A DNA stretch of 64,000 nt from Pseudoalteromonas luteoviolacea (GCF_021654285.1 NZ_JAKFZS010000021.1:50460-114459), one strand, 5' to 3'; counted from the stretch's first letter, positions 50,847 to 61,094 are shown. A program made the numbers and translations. The notes: generated by a model not told the origin, from the letters alone.

Positions 50847-52034
50847 CTAGCACACCTGCCCACACGCCCAGCCGCTAGACCATGCGTATTGGAAATTATA
50901 GCCGCCAAGCCAGCCAGTAACTTCGGTGACTTCACCGATAAAGTACAGGCCTTTGGCTTTTTTCGCTTCAAAGGTTTTAGAGCTCAGCTCGTTACTGTCA
51001 ACACCCCCTAAGGTCACCTCTGCGGTGCGGTAACCTTCTGTACCGTTCGGTTTTATTTTCCAAGCAGTTAATGTCGCGGCGATGGTATCAATCTCGCCAT
51101 GGGTTAGTTGATTAGCGGGTTTATCAGGTACGCTGTTGTCGTTAATTAATGCATCAACAAAGCGTTTGGGAAGCAGTTGCCCAAGCAGGTTTTTAACTGA
51201 CTTTTGGCCTTGGTTTTGACGCCAATCGTGCAATAACTCAGCCACATCTGTATCCGGTAATAAGTTGATACTGACTGCCTGCCCTGCTCGCCAAAAAGAA
51301 GATATTTGTAAGATTGCAGGGCCCGATAGGCCGCGGTGAGTAAACAAGATGTTTTCTCTAAACTGCGTGCCATCATCACTGGTCACTAGACTATCTACAC
51401 TGATCCCAGACAAGCCTTCAAAGCGCGCTTTATCGTGGTCGTGCAAGGTAAAAGGTACTAGCGCTGCGGTTGTTGGCAATAACTTTAAGCCAAATTGCTC
51501 TGCAATTTTATAACCGATTGGTGTTGCACCCAGCTTTGGCATAGTTAGGCCGCCAGATGCGACCACCAAAGAAGTACAACTAAAGGTATGCTCTGATGTG
51601 GTGACTATATATAGACCTTGCTCGTCTCGCTCAACATTGAGCACTTCATTACGTAAAAAGACTTCAACGCCAGCCCACTCACATTCAGTCATCAAAATAT
51701 CAACGATGTCTTGTGCGCTGTTATCACAGAATAGTTGCCCAAGTGTTTTGTGGTGATAATTTAAGCCATGACGGTCCACCAGCTCAATAAAGTCATGCTG
51801 GCTATAGCGGCTTAAACTGGATTTCACAAAGTGAGGATTGGCACACAGATAGTTTTCTGGGCTGGCATTTTCATTGGTAAAATTGCAACGACCACCGCCA
51901 CTAATGAGAATTTTTCTTCCCACTTTTTTTCCCATATCAACAATAGCGACCTTTCGGCCTCTGTAACCAGATTGCGCCGCACACATTAATCCAGCGGCAC
52001 CTGCGCCGATGATCACCACGTCAAATTGCAACAT
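50847..52034 (-). CDS. BaiN/HI0933-family flavoprotein
   Basis: 395 residues, an FAD-dependent NAD(P)-binding oxidoreductase of the HI0933/YhiN family. The dinucleotide motif is VVIIGAGAAGLMCAA; KILISGGGRCNFTNE and VVASGGLTMPKLGATPIGY are family signatures, and the end has LYFIGEVTEVTGWLGGYNFQ with the closing YAWSSGWACG. The physiological substrate is unknown; BaiN-type relatives act on steroid or enoate double bonds. The open frame begins at 52067, but the ATG at 52034 starts at the family MLQFDVVIIG. Confidence 0.93.
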   Translation of the reverse strand: MLQFDVVIIGAGAAGLMCAAQSGYRGRKVAIVDMGKKVGRKILISGGGRCNFTNENASPENYLCANPHFVKSSLSRYSQHDFIELVDRHGLNYHHKTLGQLFCDNSAQDIVDILMTECEWAGVEVFLRNEVLNVERDEQGLYIVTTSEHTFSCTSLVVASGGLTMPKLGATPIGYKIAEQFGLKLLPTTAALVPFTLHDHDKARFEGLSGISVDSLVTSDDGTQFRENILFTHRGLSGPAILQISSFWRAGQAVSINLLPDTDVAELLHDWRQNQGQKSVKNLLGQLLPKRFVDALINDNSVPDKPANQLTHGEIDTIAATLTAWKIKPNGTEGYRTAEVTLGGVDSNELSSKTFEAKKAKGLYFIGEVTEVTGWLGGYNFQYAWSSGWACGQVC

Positions 52035-52400
52035 TGTATACTCTGAAACGAAAAACTTATGCCGCAATTATAACTTTTTTTAAGCTTGAGGGGGAGTTTA
52101 TAGTTCAAAACACAACCAAAAAAGCATATTTCTATCACTTTTTAGAATATGAGATAAATCATTTACATTTTTTTACATTGAAAAATAGTTTATTCTTTAA
52201 CCAGGAATATTTTGATAAAGTTTAATAAAAACATAATGATAATGAAATAATAAAGCCTTTTATCCATCTCCTTATAACTAAATGAATAGTGTAAATAACA
52301 AAACAATACTTTCACAAAAAGAACAATGAATTTACGTTTGTTAACCTCTTGGCACATAGAGGTTGCCAAGAAAAACAACAAGTAAAACAAGGGTAAAAAA
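52035..52400. other. Divergent AT-rich promoter region
   Basis: 366 bases between BaiN-like (minus) and the second subtilase (plus). Very AT-rich with no believable gene; it should hold promoters for both. Confidence 0.55.
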
Positions 52401-54539
52401 ATGACAACAGGAAATTTTAAATTAGCAGCAATATCAATGGCTGTAACAGGATTACTTTCAGCAAACGCAGTAATGGCAATGCCAGAAGGTGTTAACACAC
52501 AAGTTGAGTTATTAGCGCCAGCACTGCCAAGCCAAGCCCAAATCGCGCAAAAACTAGAATCACAAAGCGGTTTCGGTACGCAGTTCATCATCAAATATAA
52601 AAACAACAACAGCGGCAATGACATCATGTCACTTTCAAGTGTCGATATGTCTCCTGCCATGATGAATACACGCGCTCGCAGTTTCGTAAAAGGCTTCAAC
52701 AGCAAGCGTGCAGCAGCTAAAGCGCAGTACGTTCGTCCGATGGCGCTTTCAAACCACCACGTAATGCGTGCAGACAAGAAGCTTAATGCAGCAGAAACAC
52801 AAAAATTCATGCAAGACATGATTGCATCAGGCAACGTTGAGCACATCGAAGTTGACCAAATGCTACAGCCATTTGCTGCTCCAAACGATCCAAGCTACAG
52901 CTCACAATGGCACTACTTTGAAGCGGCGGGCGGTATTAACGCACCTGCAGCATGGGACAAAGCAACAGGTAGTGGTGTAGTAGTCGCTGTACTAGATACA
53001 GGTTACCGTCCACACGCTGACTTAAACGCAAATATCCTACCAGGTTACGACATGATCTCTAACCTGTCAGTAGCAAATGACGGCGGCGGTCGCGACAGCG
53101 ATGCACGTGACCCAGGTGATGCAGTGACAGCCAACGAGTGTGGTTATACTCACAGCGCACGTAACTCAAGCTGGCACGGTACACACGTTGCCGGTACTGT
53201 TGCTGCAGTAACTAACAATGGTGAAGGTGTTGCCGGTGTTGCTTATGATTCTAAAGTTGTACCGGTACGTGTACTTGGTAAGTGTGGTGGTTTAACATCT
53301 GATATCGCTGACGGTATCATCTGGGCATCTGGTGGTTCAGTCTCAGGTGTGCCTGCAAACGCCAACCCAGCTGATGTTATCAACATGAGTTTAGGTGGTA
53401 GCGGTGCATGTAGCTCTACGACACAAAATGCGATTAACCAAGCACGTGCAAACGGCTCTGTGATTGTTATCGCTGCGGGTAACGACAACGACAATGCAAA
53501 TAACTACAACCCAGGTAACTGTGCTGGCATCGTCAACGTTGCATCTGTAGGTCGTGATGGTGGCCGTGCATACTACTCAAACTACGGCTCTTCAATTGAC
53601 GTTGCAGCACCAGGTGGCGCACAAAGCTTCGCCAATGACCCTGAAGGCATTCTTTCTACTTATAACTCAGGTAGCAACACACCTGTGAGCGATAGCTATA
53701 GCTACTCACAAGGTACGTCGATGGCAGCACCACATGTTGCAGGTATTGCAGCGCTTATCAAGCAAGCAAAACCTACTGCAACGCCTGACGAAATCGAAAC
53801 AATTCTTAAAAATACCACACGTAGCTTCCCTGCAACGTGTACTAACTGTGGTACTGGTATCGTTGACGCAAACGCGGCCGTTGATATGGCACTTGGCAAT
53901 GACAATACAAACCCAGGTGACAATGTATTAGTTGATGGTGAAGCAAAAACAGGCCTAAGTGGTGCAAAAGATGCTGAAGCTTTCTTCACATTTGAAACGC
54001 CTGCTGGCGCAAGCAAAGTTACCTTCACAATGAGTGGTGGCACAGGTGATGCTGACCTTTACGTCAGAGCAGGTGCTAAGCCAACAACGACAACTTATGA
54101 CTGTCGTCCATATGAAGGTGGTAACAACGAAGTGTGTACTATCGATAACGCTTCTGGCACATATCACGTAATGATGCGCGGTTATTCAGCGTATAGCGGT
54201 GTGAGCCTTGTTGCAAACGCAGAAAGCACAGGCACACAACCTGGTGGTATCACTGAGACAAACCTATCTGCATCAACAGGCAACTGGAGCCGTCACCAAG
54301 TGACTGTCCCGGCTGGCATGTCGAGCCTAACGGTTAAAATCTCAGGTGGTTCAGGTGATGCAGACCTTTATGTAAACCCAGGTAGCGCTCCTTCAACGTC
54401 TACTTACCAGTGTCGTCCATATGAAGGCGGTAACGCTGAAACATGCACCATCACCAACCCAGCTGCTGGCGTTTGGCACATTGGTCTACGTGCATACCGT
54501 ACTTTCTCTGGTGTGACACTAGACGCACAGTACAAATAA
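52401..54539 (+). CDS. Secreted subtilisin-like protease with two PPC domains
   Basis: 712 residues. Signal peptide ends NAVMAMPEG. A propeptide to about residue 150 precedes the S8 domain (mature near APNDPSYSSQWHYFEA). The catalytic triad is Asp in VVAVLDTGYRPHADL, His in SWHGTHVAGTVAA and Ser in GTSMAAPHVAGIAAL. Several Cys pairs (NECGYTHS, GKCGG, NCAGI, CTNCG) suggest disulfides. Two C-terminal PPC domains (VTFTMSGGTGDADLYVRAGA and LTVKISGGSGDADLYVNPGS) are usual for exported proteases of this group and are often removed. It is a single gene with a strong terminator. Confidence 0.96.
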   Translation: MTTGNFKLAAISMAVTGLLSANAVMAMPEGVNTQVELLAPALPSQAQIAQKLESQSGFGTQFIIKYKNNNSGNDIMSLSSVDMSPAMMNTRARSFVKGFNSKRAAAKAQYVRPMALSNHHVMRADKKLNAAETQKFMQDMIASGNVEHIEVDQMLQPFAAPNDPSYSSQWHYFEAAGGINAPAAWDKATGSGVVVAVLDTGYRPHADLNANILPGYDMISNLSVANDGGGRDSDARDPGDAVTANECGYTHSARNSSWHGTHVAGTVAAVTNNGEGVAGVAYDSKVVPVRVLGKCGGLTSDIADGIIWASGGSVSGVPANANPADVINMSLGGSGACSSTTQNAINQARANGSVIVIAAGNDNDNANNYNPGNCAGIVNVASVGRDGGRAYYSNYGSSIDVAAPGGAQSFANDPEGILSTYNSGSNTPVSDSYSYSQGTSMAAPHVAGIAALIKQAKPTATPDEIETILKNTTRSFPATCTNCGTGIVDANAAVDMALGNDNTNPGDNVLVDGEAKTGLSGAKDAEAFFTFETPAGASKVTFTMSGGTGDADLYVRAGAKPTTTTYDCRPYEGGNNEVCTIDNASGTYHVMMRGYSAYSGVSLVANAESTGTQPGGITETNLSASTGNWSRHQVTVPAGMSSLTVKISGGSGDADLYVNPGSAPSTSTYQCRPYEGGNAETCTITNPAAGVWHIGLRAYRTFSGVTLDAQYK

Positions 54540-54564
54540 TCCCTAGCACTTAATGTAACAAACT

Positions 54565-54588
54565 AAGCCGGAGTAACTCCGGCTTTTT
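54565..54588 (+). terminator. Intrinsic terminator after subtilase
   Basis: AAGCCGGAG-TAA-CTCCGGCTT, a 9-bp stem followed by T residues, 25 bases past the stop codon. Confidence 0.9.
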
Positions 54589-54618
54589 ACATCCCGCGTC
54601 AGCTACATTAAGACAATA

Positions 54619-54646
54619 AAAAAGCCAAACATTTGTTTGGCTTTTT
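54619..54646. terminator. Bidirectional terminator before the chemoreceptor
   Basis: AAAAAGCCAAACA pairs with TGTTTGGCTTTTT. A/T runs stand on both sides, so it works in both directions; its main use is to end the chemoreceptor transcript on the minus strand. Confidence 0.9.
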
Positions 54647-54670
54647 GCTTACTCTCACGTTAATCATTGA

Positions 54671-56599
54671 TTATGACTGCAAACCCAAACTTGCTCTGAT
54701 CTGCGCCATTTGCTGTTCTAAGCGCTGTTGAATATCACTGATCTGTTGGTTTGACCCACTCACCTGCGCTTTCATCGTCGCCATAGAGCTGCTAAAACTA
54801 TCTACCAATTCGGTTTGCTGATTACTCAGTGACATCGCATCCGCGGCGACTTGGCTGGCACCTTGTGCACGCTCAGCAACGCCTTCTGAGTTTCGCTTTA
54901 ACTCTTGGGCATGTTCAGTTTGCTGCTGCGCCTCTTGGGCTAATGCACTGATCTGATTTGATACCTTACTGGAATTATCACTTAAAATATTAAGCTGCGC
55001 ATTGATGTCTGTAAGCGAGTCCTGCGTTTGACGGGCAAGCTTTCTCACTTCATCGGCCACTACCGCAAAGCCTCGGCCGTGCTCACCGGCACGTGCAGAC
55101 TCAATGGCCGCGTTCAGTGCCAATAAGTTAGTTTGCTCAGCAATGGTGTGGATCATCTCTATCACCTTGCCGACATCTTCAACCCCAACGAGCAATTCAT
55201 TGAGACTCACCAGCCCTTGATCCACACGGCTTTGTGTACTTGAGCTGGCCTTAAGCATCGACTCTGCAAAGCCGACACTTTGTGTCATCGCATTAAACGT
55301 ATCACTGGCGTTATCAGCTACCTGCTGATTGATATTACTGGCTTCAAAGCCGATTGATTTGATCTCATCCAGCTGATGTTGATTATGCGCTACCTGCTCA
55401 TAGGTATGCTCTGATTGCTGACTTATGCTGGCCAAGTTTCGATTCATGTCTTGCATAAAGTCGTTGATTACTTGCAGCATTTGCTCGCGCTCTTGAGCTT
55501 CTACCCGTTGTCTTTCAATCAATTGATTAAAATACTGAGCAATTTCACCTACTTCAGTATTGGCTCGCTTACACTTAATCTGTTTCAGCTCATTACTCTC
55601 AATTAAAAAGGCAAAGCCATCTCGTAAGTTGCGCAGCGGTGTCAGCACTTGACTAAACTGCACCCAATACACACCAACAGCCAGCAATACGAGCAAGCCA
55701 ATGGCAGCGCCAAAAATAGTAAATACTTGGGACTTGAGCTCTACCTGACGGCGCTTTAACTGCTCGCCTGCATCTAACATCAGTGCAGATAATTGCTTAA
55801 TATCATCACGCAGTGACGTGATCCCCGCTTGGCGTTGCTGTGCCTGACGTAGTGTATTTTCTAAGTCACGGCTAAAGCGATTTGGCCAGCTACTCAATTC
55901 AGACTTGATCTCTTGCGCTAAATCTTCAGGCTCTTCCCCCAGAAAAAGCTCATCCTCATCCACTTCGGTCATCACGCCTAAATCATCTAGCCTATCAATT
56001 TGCGATGCGAAGGTTTGTAGTCTGTTGAGTGATTTGTGCAAGCTTTGCTGTGTTGCTTGGTCGTAGTGCAATACCAGTTGGTAGGTATAAATGCTTAAAT
56101 TGGTGGTTTCAAAATAGTAATCGGACGCCAATGCATAATAGCGATCACTCAGAGCATGGCCTTGCGCCTGTGCAACATAATTCATCAATGAGGAAGCTGA
56201 GCCCGCCATTTGCCGCAGTGCATTATCAAGTAGTGCTAATTCATTGCCCGATAATTTGCCCAGCGCTCGATACTTACCCTGAATATCACCATTTAATGCA
56301 TCTAGTTGCTTTTCCATATCCGTCATTGCATCACTAGACATGGTTGCTAAGTGCTTATTTTTGATTATATTGATCTGCTCGCTGGCCTGATTTAAATACA
56401 GGCTATCACCTGAGCTGAGGTAATCTTCAACCGTACCAGCTAAATCAATTAAAACCGTATTTTTAAGCTGAGTATATGCGCTATCTTGCTGATCTAACTT
56501 ACTAAAGACCTGACTTGCCCACAATAAGGTCGCCGCAAGAATGATACTGGCAATGGCTAACAACACCGCCAGCAGCCGAGTGAAAGATGAAACACGCAT
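54671..56599 (-). CDS. Methyl-accepting chemotaxis protein
   Basis: 642 residues. Membrane segments lie near residues 8–29 (LLAVLLAIASIILAATLLWA) and 297–317 (FGAAIGLLVLLAVGVYW). The periplasmic part between them is a long helical sensor. A HAMP domain follows, then the signalling domain with the highly conserved hairpin tip (EQTNLLALNAAIESARAGEH then GRGFAVVADEVRKLA). It senses an unknown ligand and controls CheA. The end (MAQIRASLGLQS) has no CheR pentapeptide. Single gene with its own terminator. Confidence 0.95.
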   Translation of the reverse strand: MRVSSFTRLLAVLLAIASIILAATLLWASQVFSKLDQQDSAYTQLKNTVLIDLAGTVEDYLSSGDSLYLNQASEQINIIKNKHLATMSSDAMTDMEKQLDALNGDIQGKYRALGKLSGNELALLDNALRQMAGSASSLMNYVAQAQGHALSDRYYALASDYYFETTNLSIYTYQLVLHYDQATQQSLHKSLNRLQTFASQIDRLDDLGVMTEVDEDELFLGEEPEDLAQEIKSELSSWPNRFSRDLENTLRQAQQRQAGITSLRDDIKQLSALMLDAGEQLKRRQVELKSQVFTIFGAAIGLLVLLAVGVYWVQFSQVLTPLRNLRDGFAFLIESNELKQIKCKRANTEVGEIAQYFNQLIERQRVEAQEREQMLQVINDFMQDMNRNLASISQQSEHTYEQVAHNQHQLDEIKSIGFEASNINQQVADNASDTFNAMTQSVGFAESMLKASSSTQSRVDQGLVSLNELLVGVEDVGKVIEMIHTIAEQTNLLALNAAIESARAGEHGRGFAVVADEVRKLARQTQDSLTDINAQLNILSDNSSKVSNQISALAQEAQQQTEHAQELKRNSEGVAERAQGASQVAADAMSLSNQQTELVDSFSSSMATMKAQVSGSNQQISDIQQRLEQQMAQIRASLGLQS

Positions 56600-56765
56600 A
56601 TGTACTACAATCCCAAAAAGTGAATTTCGGGCTCAGAGTATTAACCTTTTATGACATTTTGATGTAAGTTGTTTACCAAATGAGCAATCTCAGATAAAAG
56701 CATACTTTTTTAGTATGCTTTTTGTGTACAAACTCGCGACAGGGCAAAAGTCTGCATGTAGATGT

Positions 56766-57533
56766 TTACTTCATCGCCGCGTTGACATAGACATCAAAAC
56801 GATTTTTCTTCGTGGTAATTTGCATGCTGGGTGTGTGTGAATTTAAAAACGGTGCGTAATCTGGGCGTTTTACCACAACGCGCTTGGTCGCCAATTGAGT
56901 CGCAAAAGGCAGCAAGGCGTCGGCGTCATTGTCTGCACCAACTAAGGATTGAAACACGCGCATTTCTTTTTTCACTTGTGCGGATTTTTCACGGTGCGGA
57001 AACATAGGGTCTAGATACACCACATCAGGGCGTCTCGACTCATCCTGCATTGCCTGTTCAAGTAGTGCGTGGCTTGAACCAAATGCGATATGCATATTCT
57101 CTTGCATCCAGCTGCCAATTTCTGCATCTTGATAGGCGCGCTGCAATCCGTCATATAAAAGCGCTGCGACTACGGGGTGCCTTTCATGCATCAATACTTT
57201 ACAGCCTAAAGACGCCAATACAAATGCATCGCGTCCAAGACCCGCAGTGGCATCGAGCACCACAGGCGTTACGCCTTTATTTAATCCAACCGCCTTGGCA
57301 ATGGCTTGACCTTTGCCACCACCAAACTTACGTCGGTGGGCACTGGCCCCAGTGACAAAATCGACACGAATGGCCCCAAGCTTTGGCTCATCTTTTTTAA
57401 ATAGCGCCAACCCCGCTTCATCATAAACCAAACGAAACTCCTCATCGAGCGCTTGGTGTTTATCTAACTCAAAGCGTTTTGTGATCTCATCTAAATAAGA
57501 ACGGTTTTCTTCAAATGGCGTGTGAATATACAA
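56766..57533 (-). CDS. rsmJ: 16S rRNA (guanine1516-N2)-methyltransferase RsmJ
   Basis: 255 residues, a SAM-dependent methyltransferase. Family blocks EPKLGAIRVDFVTGASAHRR, FGGGKGQAIAKAVG, VLDATAGLGRDAFVLASLGC (SAM motif I), VYLDPMFPHREKSA and MRVFQSLVG are all present and match E. coli RsmJ. The start is a TTG with AGGAG seven bases upstream; no ATG or GTG gives a better N-terminus. It modifies G1516 in the small subunit RNA. Confidence 0.95.
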   Translation of the reverse strand: MYIHTPFEENRSYLDEITKRFELDKHQALDEEFRLVYDEAGLALFKKDEPKLGAIRVDFVTGASAHRRKFGGGKGQAIAKAVGLNKGVTPVVLDATAGLGRDAFVLASLGCKVLMHERHPVVAALLYDGLQRAYQDAEIGSWMQENMHIAFGSSHALLEQAMQDESRRPDVVYLDPMFPHREKSAQVKKEMRVFQSLVGADNDADALLPFATQLATKRVVVKRPDYAPFLNSHTPSMQITTKKNRFDVYVNAAMK

Positions 57534-57619
57534 CTGCAGGCTCCTGTCGGTTAAGCCTGCAGATTATATCGCTTAATGAAGGAAAAAAGAATCCAATCGA
57601 CGCTGTTGTGTCGCATCGA

Positions 57620-58774
57620 CTAAAACAATTCAATGTCGGTTTGTGCGGGTACCTCATCCTCTCCCCAAGGCTTAGCCATTTGATTGAGGCTTTGAATAAG
57701 CTCTTGGCGTACTTGAGTGATTTCACCCAGCTTATAGCGAATAATTGAAAACTCATCATTCACAAATAAAAAATGTTCACTCAAGCGCTCAAGAGACACC
57801 TTATGCGCTTCATTCAGTCCGGTTTTAACAGCGTCATCTTTAACAAATTGCTCAAACTCCGCGACCTTCGCGCCATAAATCTCACCAATGCCACCAAGCT
57901 GCTCACTCAACTGCGCAAATGCCAAGCCAATTTCCTCAACCTTATTCAATGCCACTTCGCTCACTTCCATATCTTTTATTTTGGCATTGGTGGCCTCGAG
58001 AATATGCGGCAGCAAATCTTTAAAGCGGCCATAAAGCGCAGGATCATCGGTAGGCATGTTTTTAATTAATAAGGATACTTTGGGGTAATTAATAATAGTG
58101 CGGCGACCAAAATCAACAAACCGGCTGCCCTCTTTGTTGGTTTCTAACAACTCTTGCTCTATTGGTTGTATTGCACCTTCTTGGGAAAAGAATACCGCTT
58201 GATTGTGGTACCAAAAAGCCAGCGCCACCTCTAAATTGAGCGGCGTAAAAAACTCTAAAAAGTACTCCGACAGAGTGGTTAAATCATGGGCATGGTAAGA
58301 CTGACCGACATAACGCATTATCCGACCCATATCCCCAGAGTCTGTCATGGCGATTTCAGCGGTTATTTGCGCCCTTTGCATGTCTTGCTTAAGCGCCACC
58401 GATTGACGGCGGTAATCATCCAAGACTTTGATCCGCGCCAATAATTCAGACCCTTCAAATGGCTTTACAATGTAATCAGCGGCTCCCGCATTATACCCGC
58501 GCATACGTTCGCTAATATCTGATTTGGAAGATAAGAACATTACGGGAATATCTGCGGTGTGCTCTCCTGCTTTTAGGCGTTCACACACTTCAAAGCCAGA
58601 CATGCCCGGCATTTCCACGTCGAGCAAAATAATATCCGGTTGATATTTAATTGCTAACCTTAAGCCCTGCTCGCCATTTTTTGCGTGGATCAATTTACAA
58701 CTTTGCGATAATGACTGCTCGATAACATGGTGAATGAGCTTGTCATCGTCAATGGCAAGCACTAAATTTGTCAT
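57620..58774 (-). CDS. Response regulator with an uncharacterised output domain
   Basis: 384 residues. The N-terminal receiver is complete: VLAIDDDKLI (acidic pocket), DIILLDVEMPGMSGFE with the phospho-Asp, FLSSKSDI and DYIVKPFEGSELL. After a coiled linker comes a roughly 240-residue C-terminal part with no named output domain: a GAF-like middle (NLEVALAFWYHNQAVFFSQE, NYPKVSLLIKNMP) and a helical, coiled-coil end. No DNA-binding, GGDEF, EAL or HD-GYP motif is seen, so the output is probably protein–protein. No kinase is next to it. AGGGA precedes the ATG. Confidence 0.88.
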   Translation of the reverse strand: MTNLVLAIDDDKLIHHVIEQSLSQSCKLIHAKNGEQGLRLAIKYQPDIILLDVEMPGMSGFEVCERLKAGEHTADIPVMFLSSKSDISERMRGYNAGAADYIVKPFEGSELLARIKVLDDYRRQSVALKQDMQRAQITAEIAMTDSGDMGRIMRYVGQSYHAHDLTTLSEYFLEFFTPLNLEVALAFWYHNQAVFFSQEGAIQPIEQELLETNKEGSRFVDFGRRTIINYPKVSLLIKNMPTDDPALYGRFKDLLPHILEATNAKIKDMEVSEVALNKVEEIGLAFAQLSEQLGGIGEIYGAKVAEFEQFVKDDAVKTGLNEAHKVSLERLSEHFLFVNDEFSIIRYKLGEITQVRQELIQSLNQMAKPWGEDEVPAQTDIELF

Positions 58775-58845
58775 ATGGCTTTCCCTACAAGATCAGGTCT
58801 TTACCAAAGCATAGACGGAACTGTTTATTTTGCGAGTGCAAAAAC

Positions 58846-58873
58846 AACAAAGCGCCCTTTCGGACGCTTTGTT
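58846..58873 (-). terminator. Terminator after prlC
   Basis: AACAAAGCG / CGCTTTGTT stem with a short inner CC/GG pair; a T-rich run (GTTTTT) follows on the minus strand, so it ends the prlC transcript. Confidence 0.7.
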
Positions 58874-58896
58874 CATATGAAGATTGCAATACGCGT

Positions 58897-60942
58897 TTAT
58901 GCGGCTTTGCCAATACCACTGTGACGCAACAATGCATCAACTTGTGGCGAACGACCTCTAAAGCGCTGGAATAACACCATAGGCTCTTCTGAACCGCCCA
59001 TTTCTAGGATGTTTTCCATAAAGTCTTTACCTGTTTGCGCATTGAAGATGCCTTCTTCTTCGAAGCGAGAATAGGCATCTGCTGACAGTACCTCAGCCCA
59101 TTTATACGAGTAGTAACCTGCGCTATAGCCCCCTGCAAAAATATGACTAAAGCTATGCTGGAATCGGTTAAACTCTGGCGCTTTAATAATGGCGACTTGC
59201 TCTCTGACTTGGTTCAGTCTCGCTTGAATTTGGCACGCTTCATCTTGCTGATAATCGGCATGAATATGGAAATCAAACAATGAGAACTCAATCTGTCTGA
59301 GCATTTGCATGGCTGATTGATAGTTTTTAGCCGCCAGTAACTTGTCTAATAACGCTTTTGGTAGTGGCTCACCACTTTCGTAGTGTCCAGATATAAAGCT
59401 CAACGCTTCTTCTTCATAACACCAGTTTTCTAAAAACTGACTTGGAAGCTCAACCGCATCCCATGCCACACCATTAATGCCCGCAACAGCAGGCGCATCA
59501 ATTTGCGTCAGCATATGGTGAATACCATGACCAAACTCATGGAATAACGTGGTGACTTCATTATGCGTAAATAGCGCTGGTTTATCACCAACCGCTTTAT
59601 TAAAGTTACATACCAAATAAGCAACCGGTGTCTGCAATGTGCCATCTGACAATGTACGTCGGCCCATACAATCGTCCATCCAAGCGCCACCGCGTTTGTG
59701 TTCACGCGCATACAAATCTAAATAAAAGTGACCGCGCAGCACGCCGTTGTTGTCATGGATAGCAAAAAAACGCACATCTTCGTGGTAACTGTCAAATTCA
59801 CTCACTTCAGTGACTTTAATGTCAAATAGGCGATTAACGGTCTCAAATAAACCACTTAACACGCGATCTGCAGGGAAGTAAGGACGTAATAATTCATCTG
59901 AGATGGCATATTTGGCCTGCTTTAGCTTTTCACCGTAATAGCCATAATCCCACGCTTCTAGCTGCTCAACCTGATGTTCATCTTTGGCGAATGCTCTCAA
60001 TTCATCAACTTCTTGCTGCGCTTGAGGCTTAGACTTTTGCGCCAAGTCATTTAAAAAGTCAAAAACCTGTGTTGGTGTTTCAGCCATTTTGGTTGCCAGC
60101 GACTTATCTGCAAAGCTATCAAAACCTAATAGCACAGCTAATTCGTGACGCAGTGCAAGCGCTTCAGTCATGATCGCTGAGTTATCAAACTCGCCACCAT
60201 TAGGGCCCTGATCAGATGCGCGCGTCACAAATGCGCGATACATTTGCTCACGCAAGTCGCGATTGTCTGCGTACGTCATAATCGGTAAGTAAGAAGGAAT
60301 ATCTAGCGTAAATACCCAGCCTTCAAGCTCTTTTGCTTGTGCAGTATGCGCAGCTAGGGCCAGCGCTGATTCTGGCAAACCACCTAAATCGGCTTCATTA
60401 GTGACATGTAAATGCCACGCTTGAGTAGCATCCATCACATTGTTACCAAATTTTGCGCCCAACTCAGAAAGCTTTGCACTTATCTCACCGTAACGTTTTT
60501 GTCCGGCTTCATCCAAAGCAATACCCGACAGTTTAAAATCTCTTAGCGCATTTTTTATGGTTTTTTGTTGTGCTGTGCTTAAGCTTTCAAATTCGTCGCT
60601 TTGTTCAATTGATAAGTACGCTTGGTATAAGCCTTGGTGCTGACCAACATACGTTGAATATTCTGAAATCAGGGGTAGGCACTCATCATACGCTTTTCTT
60701 AATTCTTCATTATTAACAACTGAGTGCATGTGAGACACAGGGGACCACATTTTAGATAACTTATCATCTGCTTCTTCAAGAGGTTGAACAAAGTTTTGCC
60801 AGTTAAATTGCGCCTGCTCAAGCACTGAATCTATGGTTTTACGACAGTGTTCAATGGCTGATTTTAGTGCAGGTACAACATGCTCAGGCTTTATTTTTGA
60901 AAATGGCGGTAATCCTTCAAGGCCAATTAATGGGTTGCTCAT
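58897..60942 (-). CDS. prlC: Oligopeptidase A (M3 metallopeptidase)
   Basis: 681 residues, the normal length. The zinc site is HEFGHGIHHML, the HExxH of the M3 family, with the third ligand in the following helix (ENWCYEEEALSFIS region). The N-terminus NPLIGLEGLPPFSKIKPEHV is typical of PrlC. It degrades signal peptides and short peptides in the cytoplasm. AGAGAG lies upstream of the ATG. Opposite to gor, which starts 153 bases away. Confidence 0.97.
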   Translation of the reverse strand: MSNPLIGLEGLPPFSKIKPEHVVPALKSAIEHCRKTIDSVLEQAQFNWQNFVQPLEEADDKLSKMWSPVSHMHSVVNNEELRKAYDECLPLISEYSTYVGQHQGLYQAYLSIEQSDEFESLSTAQQKTIKNALRDFKLSGIALDEAGQKRYGEISAKLSELGAKFGNNVMDATQAWHLHVTNEADLGGLPESALALAAHTAQAKELEGWVFTLDIPSYLPIMTYADNRDLREQMYRAFVTRASDQGPNGGEFDNSAIMTEALALRHELAVLLGFDSFADKSLATKMAETPTQVFDFLNDLAQKSKPQAQQEVDELRAFAKDEHQVEQLEAWDYGYYGEKLKQAKYAISDELLRPYFPADRVLSGLFETVNRLFDIKVTEVSEFDSYHEDVRFFAIHDNNGVLRGHFYLDLYAREHKRGGAWMDDCMGRRTLSDGTLQTPVAYLVCNFNKAVGDKPALFTHNEVTTLFHEFGHGIHHMLTQIDAPAVAGINGVAWDAVELPSQFLENWCYEEEALSFISGHYESGEPLPKALLDKLLAAKNYQSAMQMLRQIEFSLFDFHIHADYQQDEACQIQARLNQVREQVAIIKAPEFNRFQHSFSHIFAGGYSAGYYSYKWAEVLSADAYSRFEEEGIFNAQTGKDFMENILEMGGSEEPMVLFQRFRGRSPQVDALLRHSGIGKAA

Positions 60943-61094
60943 AGTGTCTCTCTTAATTTTTTATTTCCTGAATAAACTTGAAATAAGGGCTAATAGCGCA
61001 AATACAAGTAAAACTTACTAATCTAGTTGAAAGTTATGGCGTATAAAAGCTGTCATACTAAGACTAGTTCAGCGAATTCAGAAGAGGAAACATT

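Noticed and set aside
52190..52846. 218-codon minus-strand ORF over the subtilase promoter and start
   Set aside because: Most of it is antisense to the well-supported subtilase signal peptide and propeptide; the rest is hydrophobic AT-rich translation.
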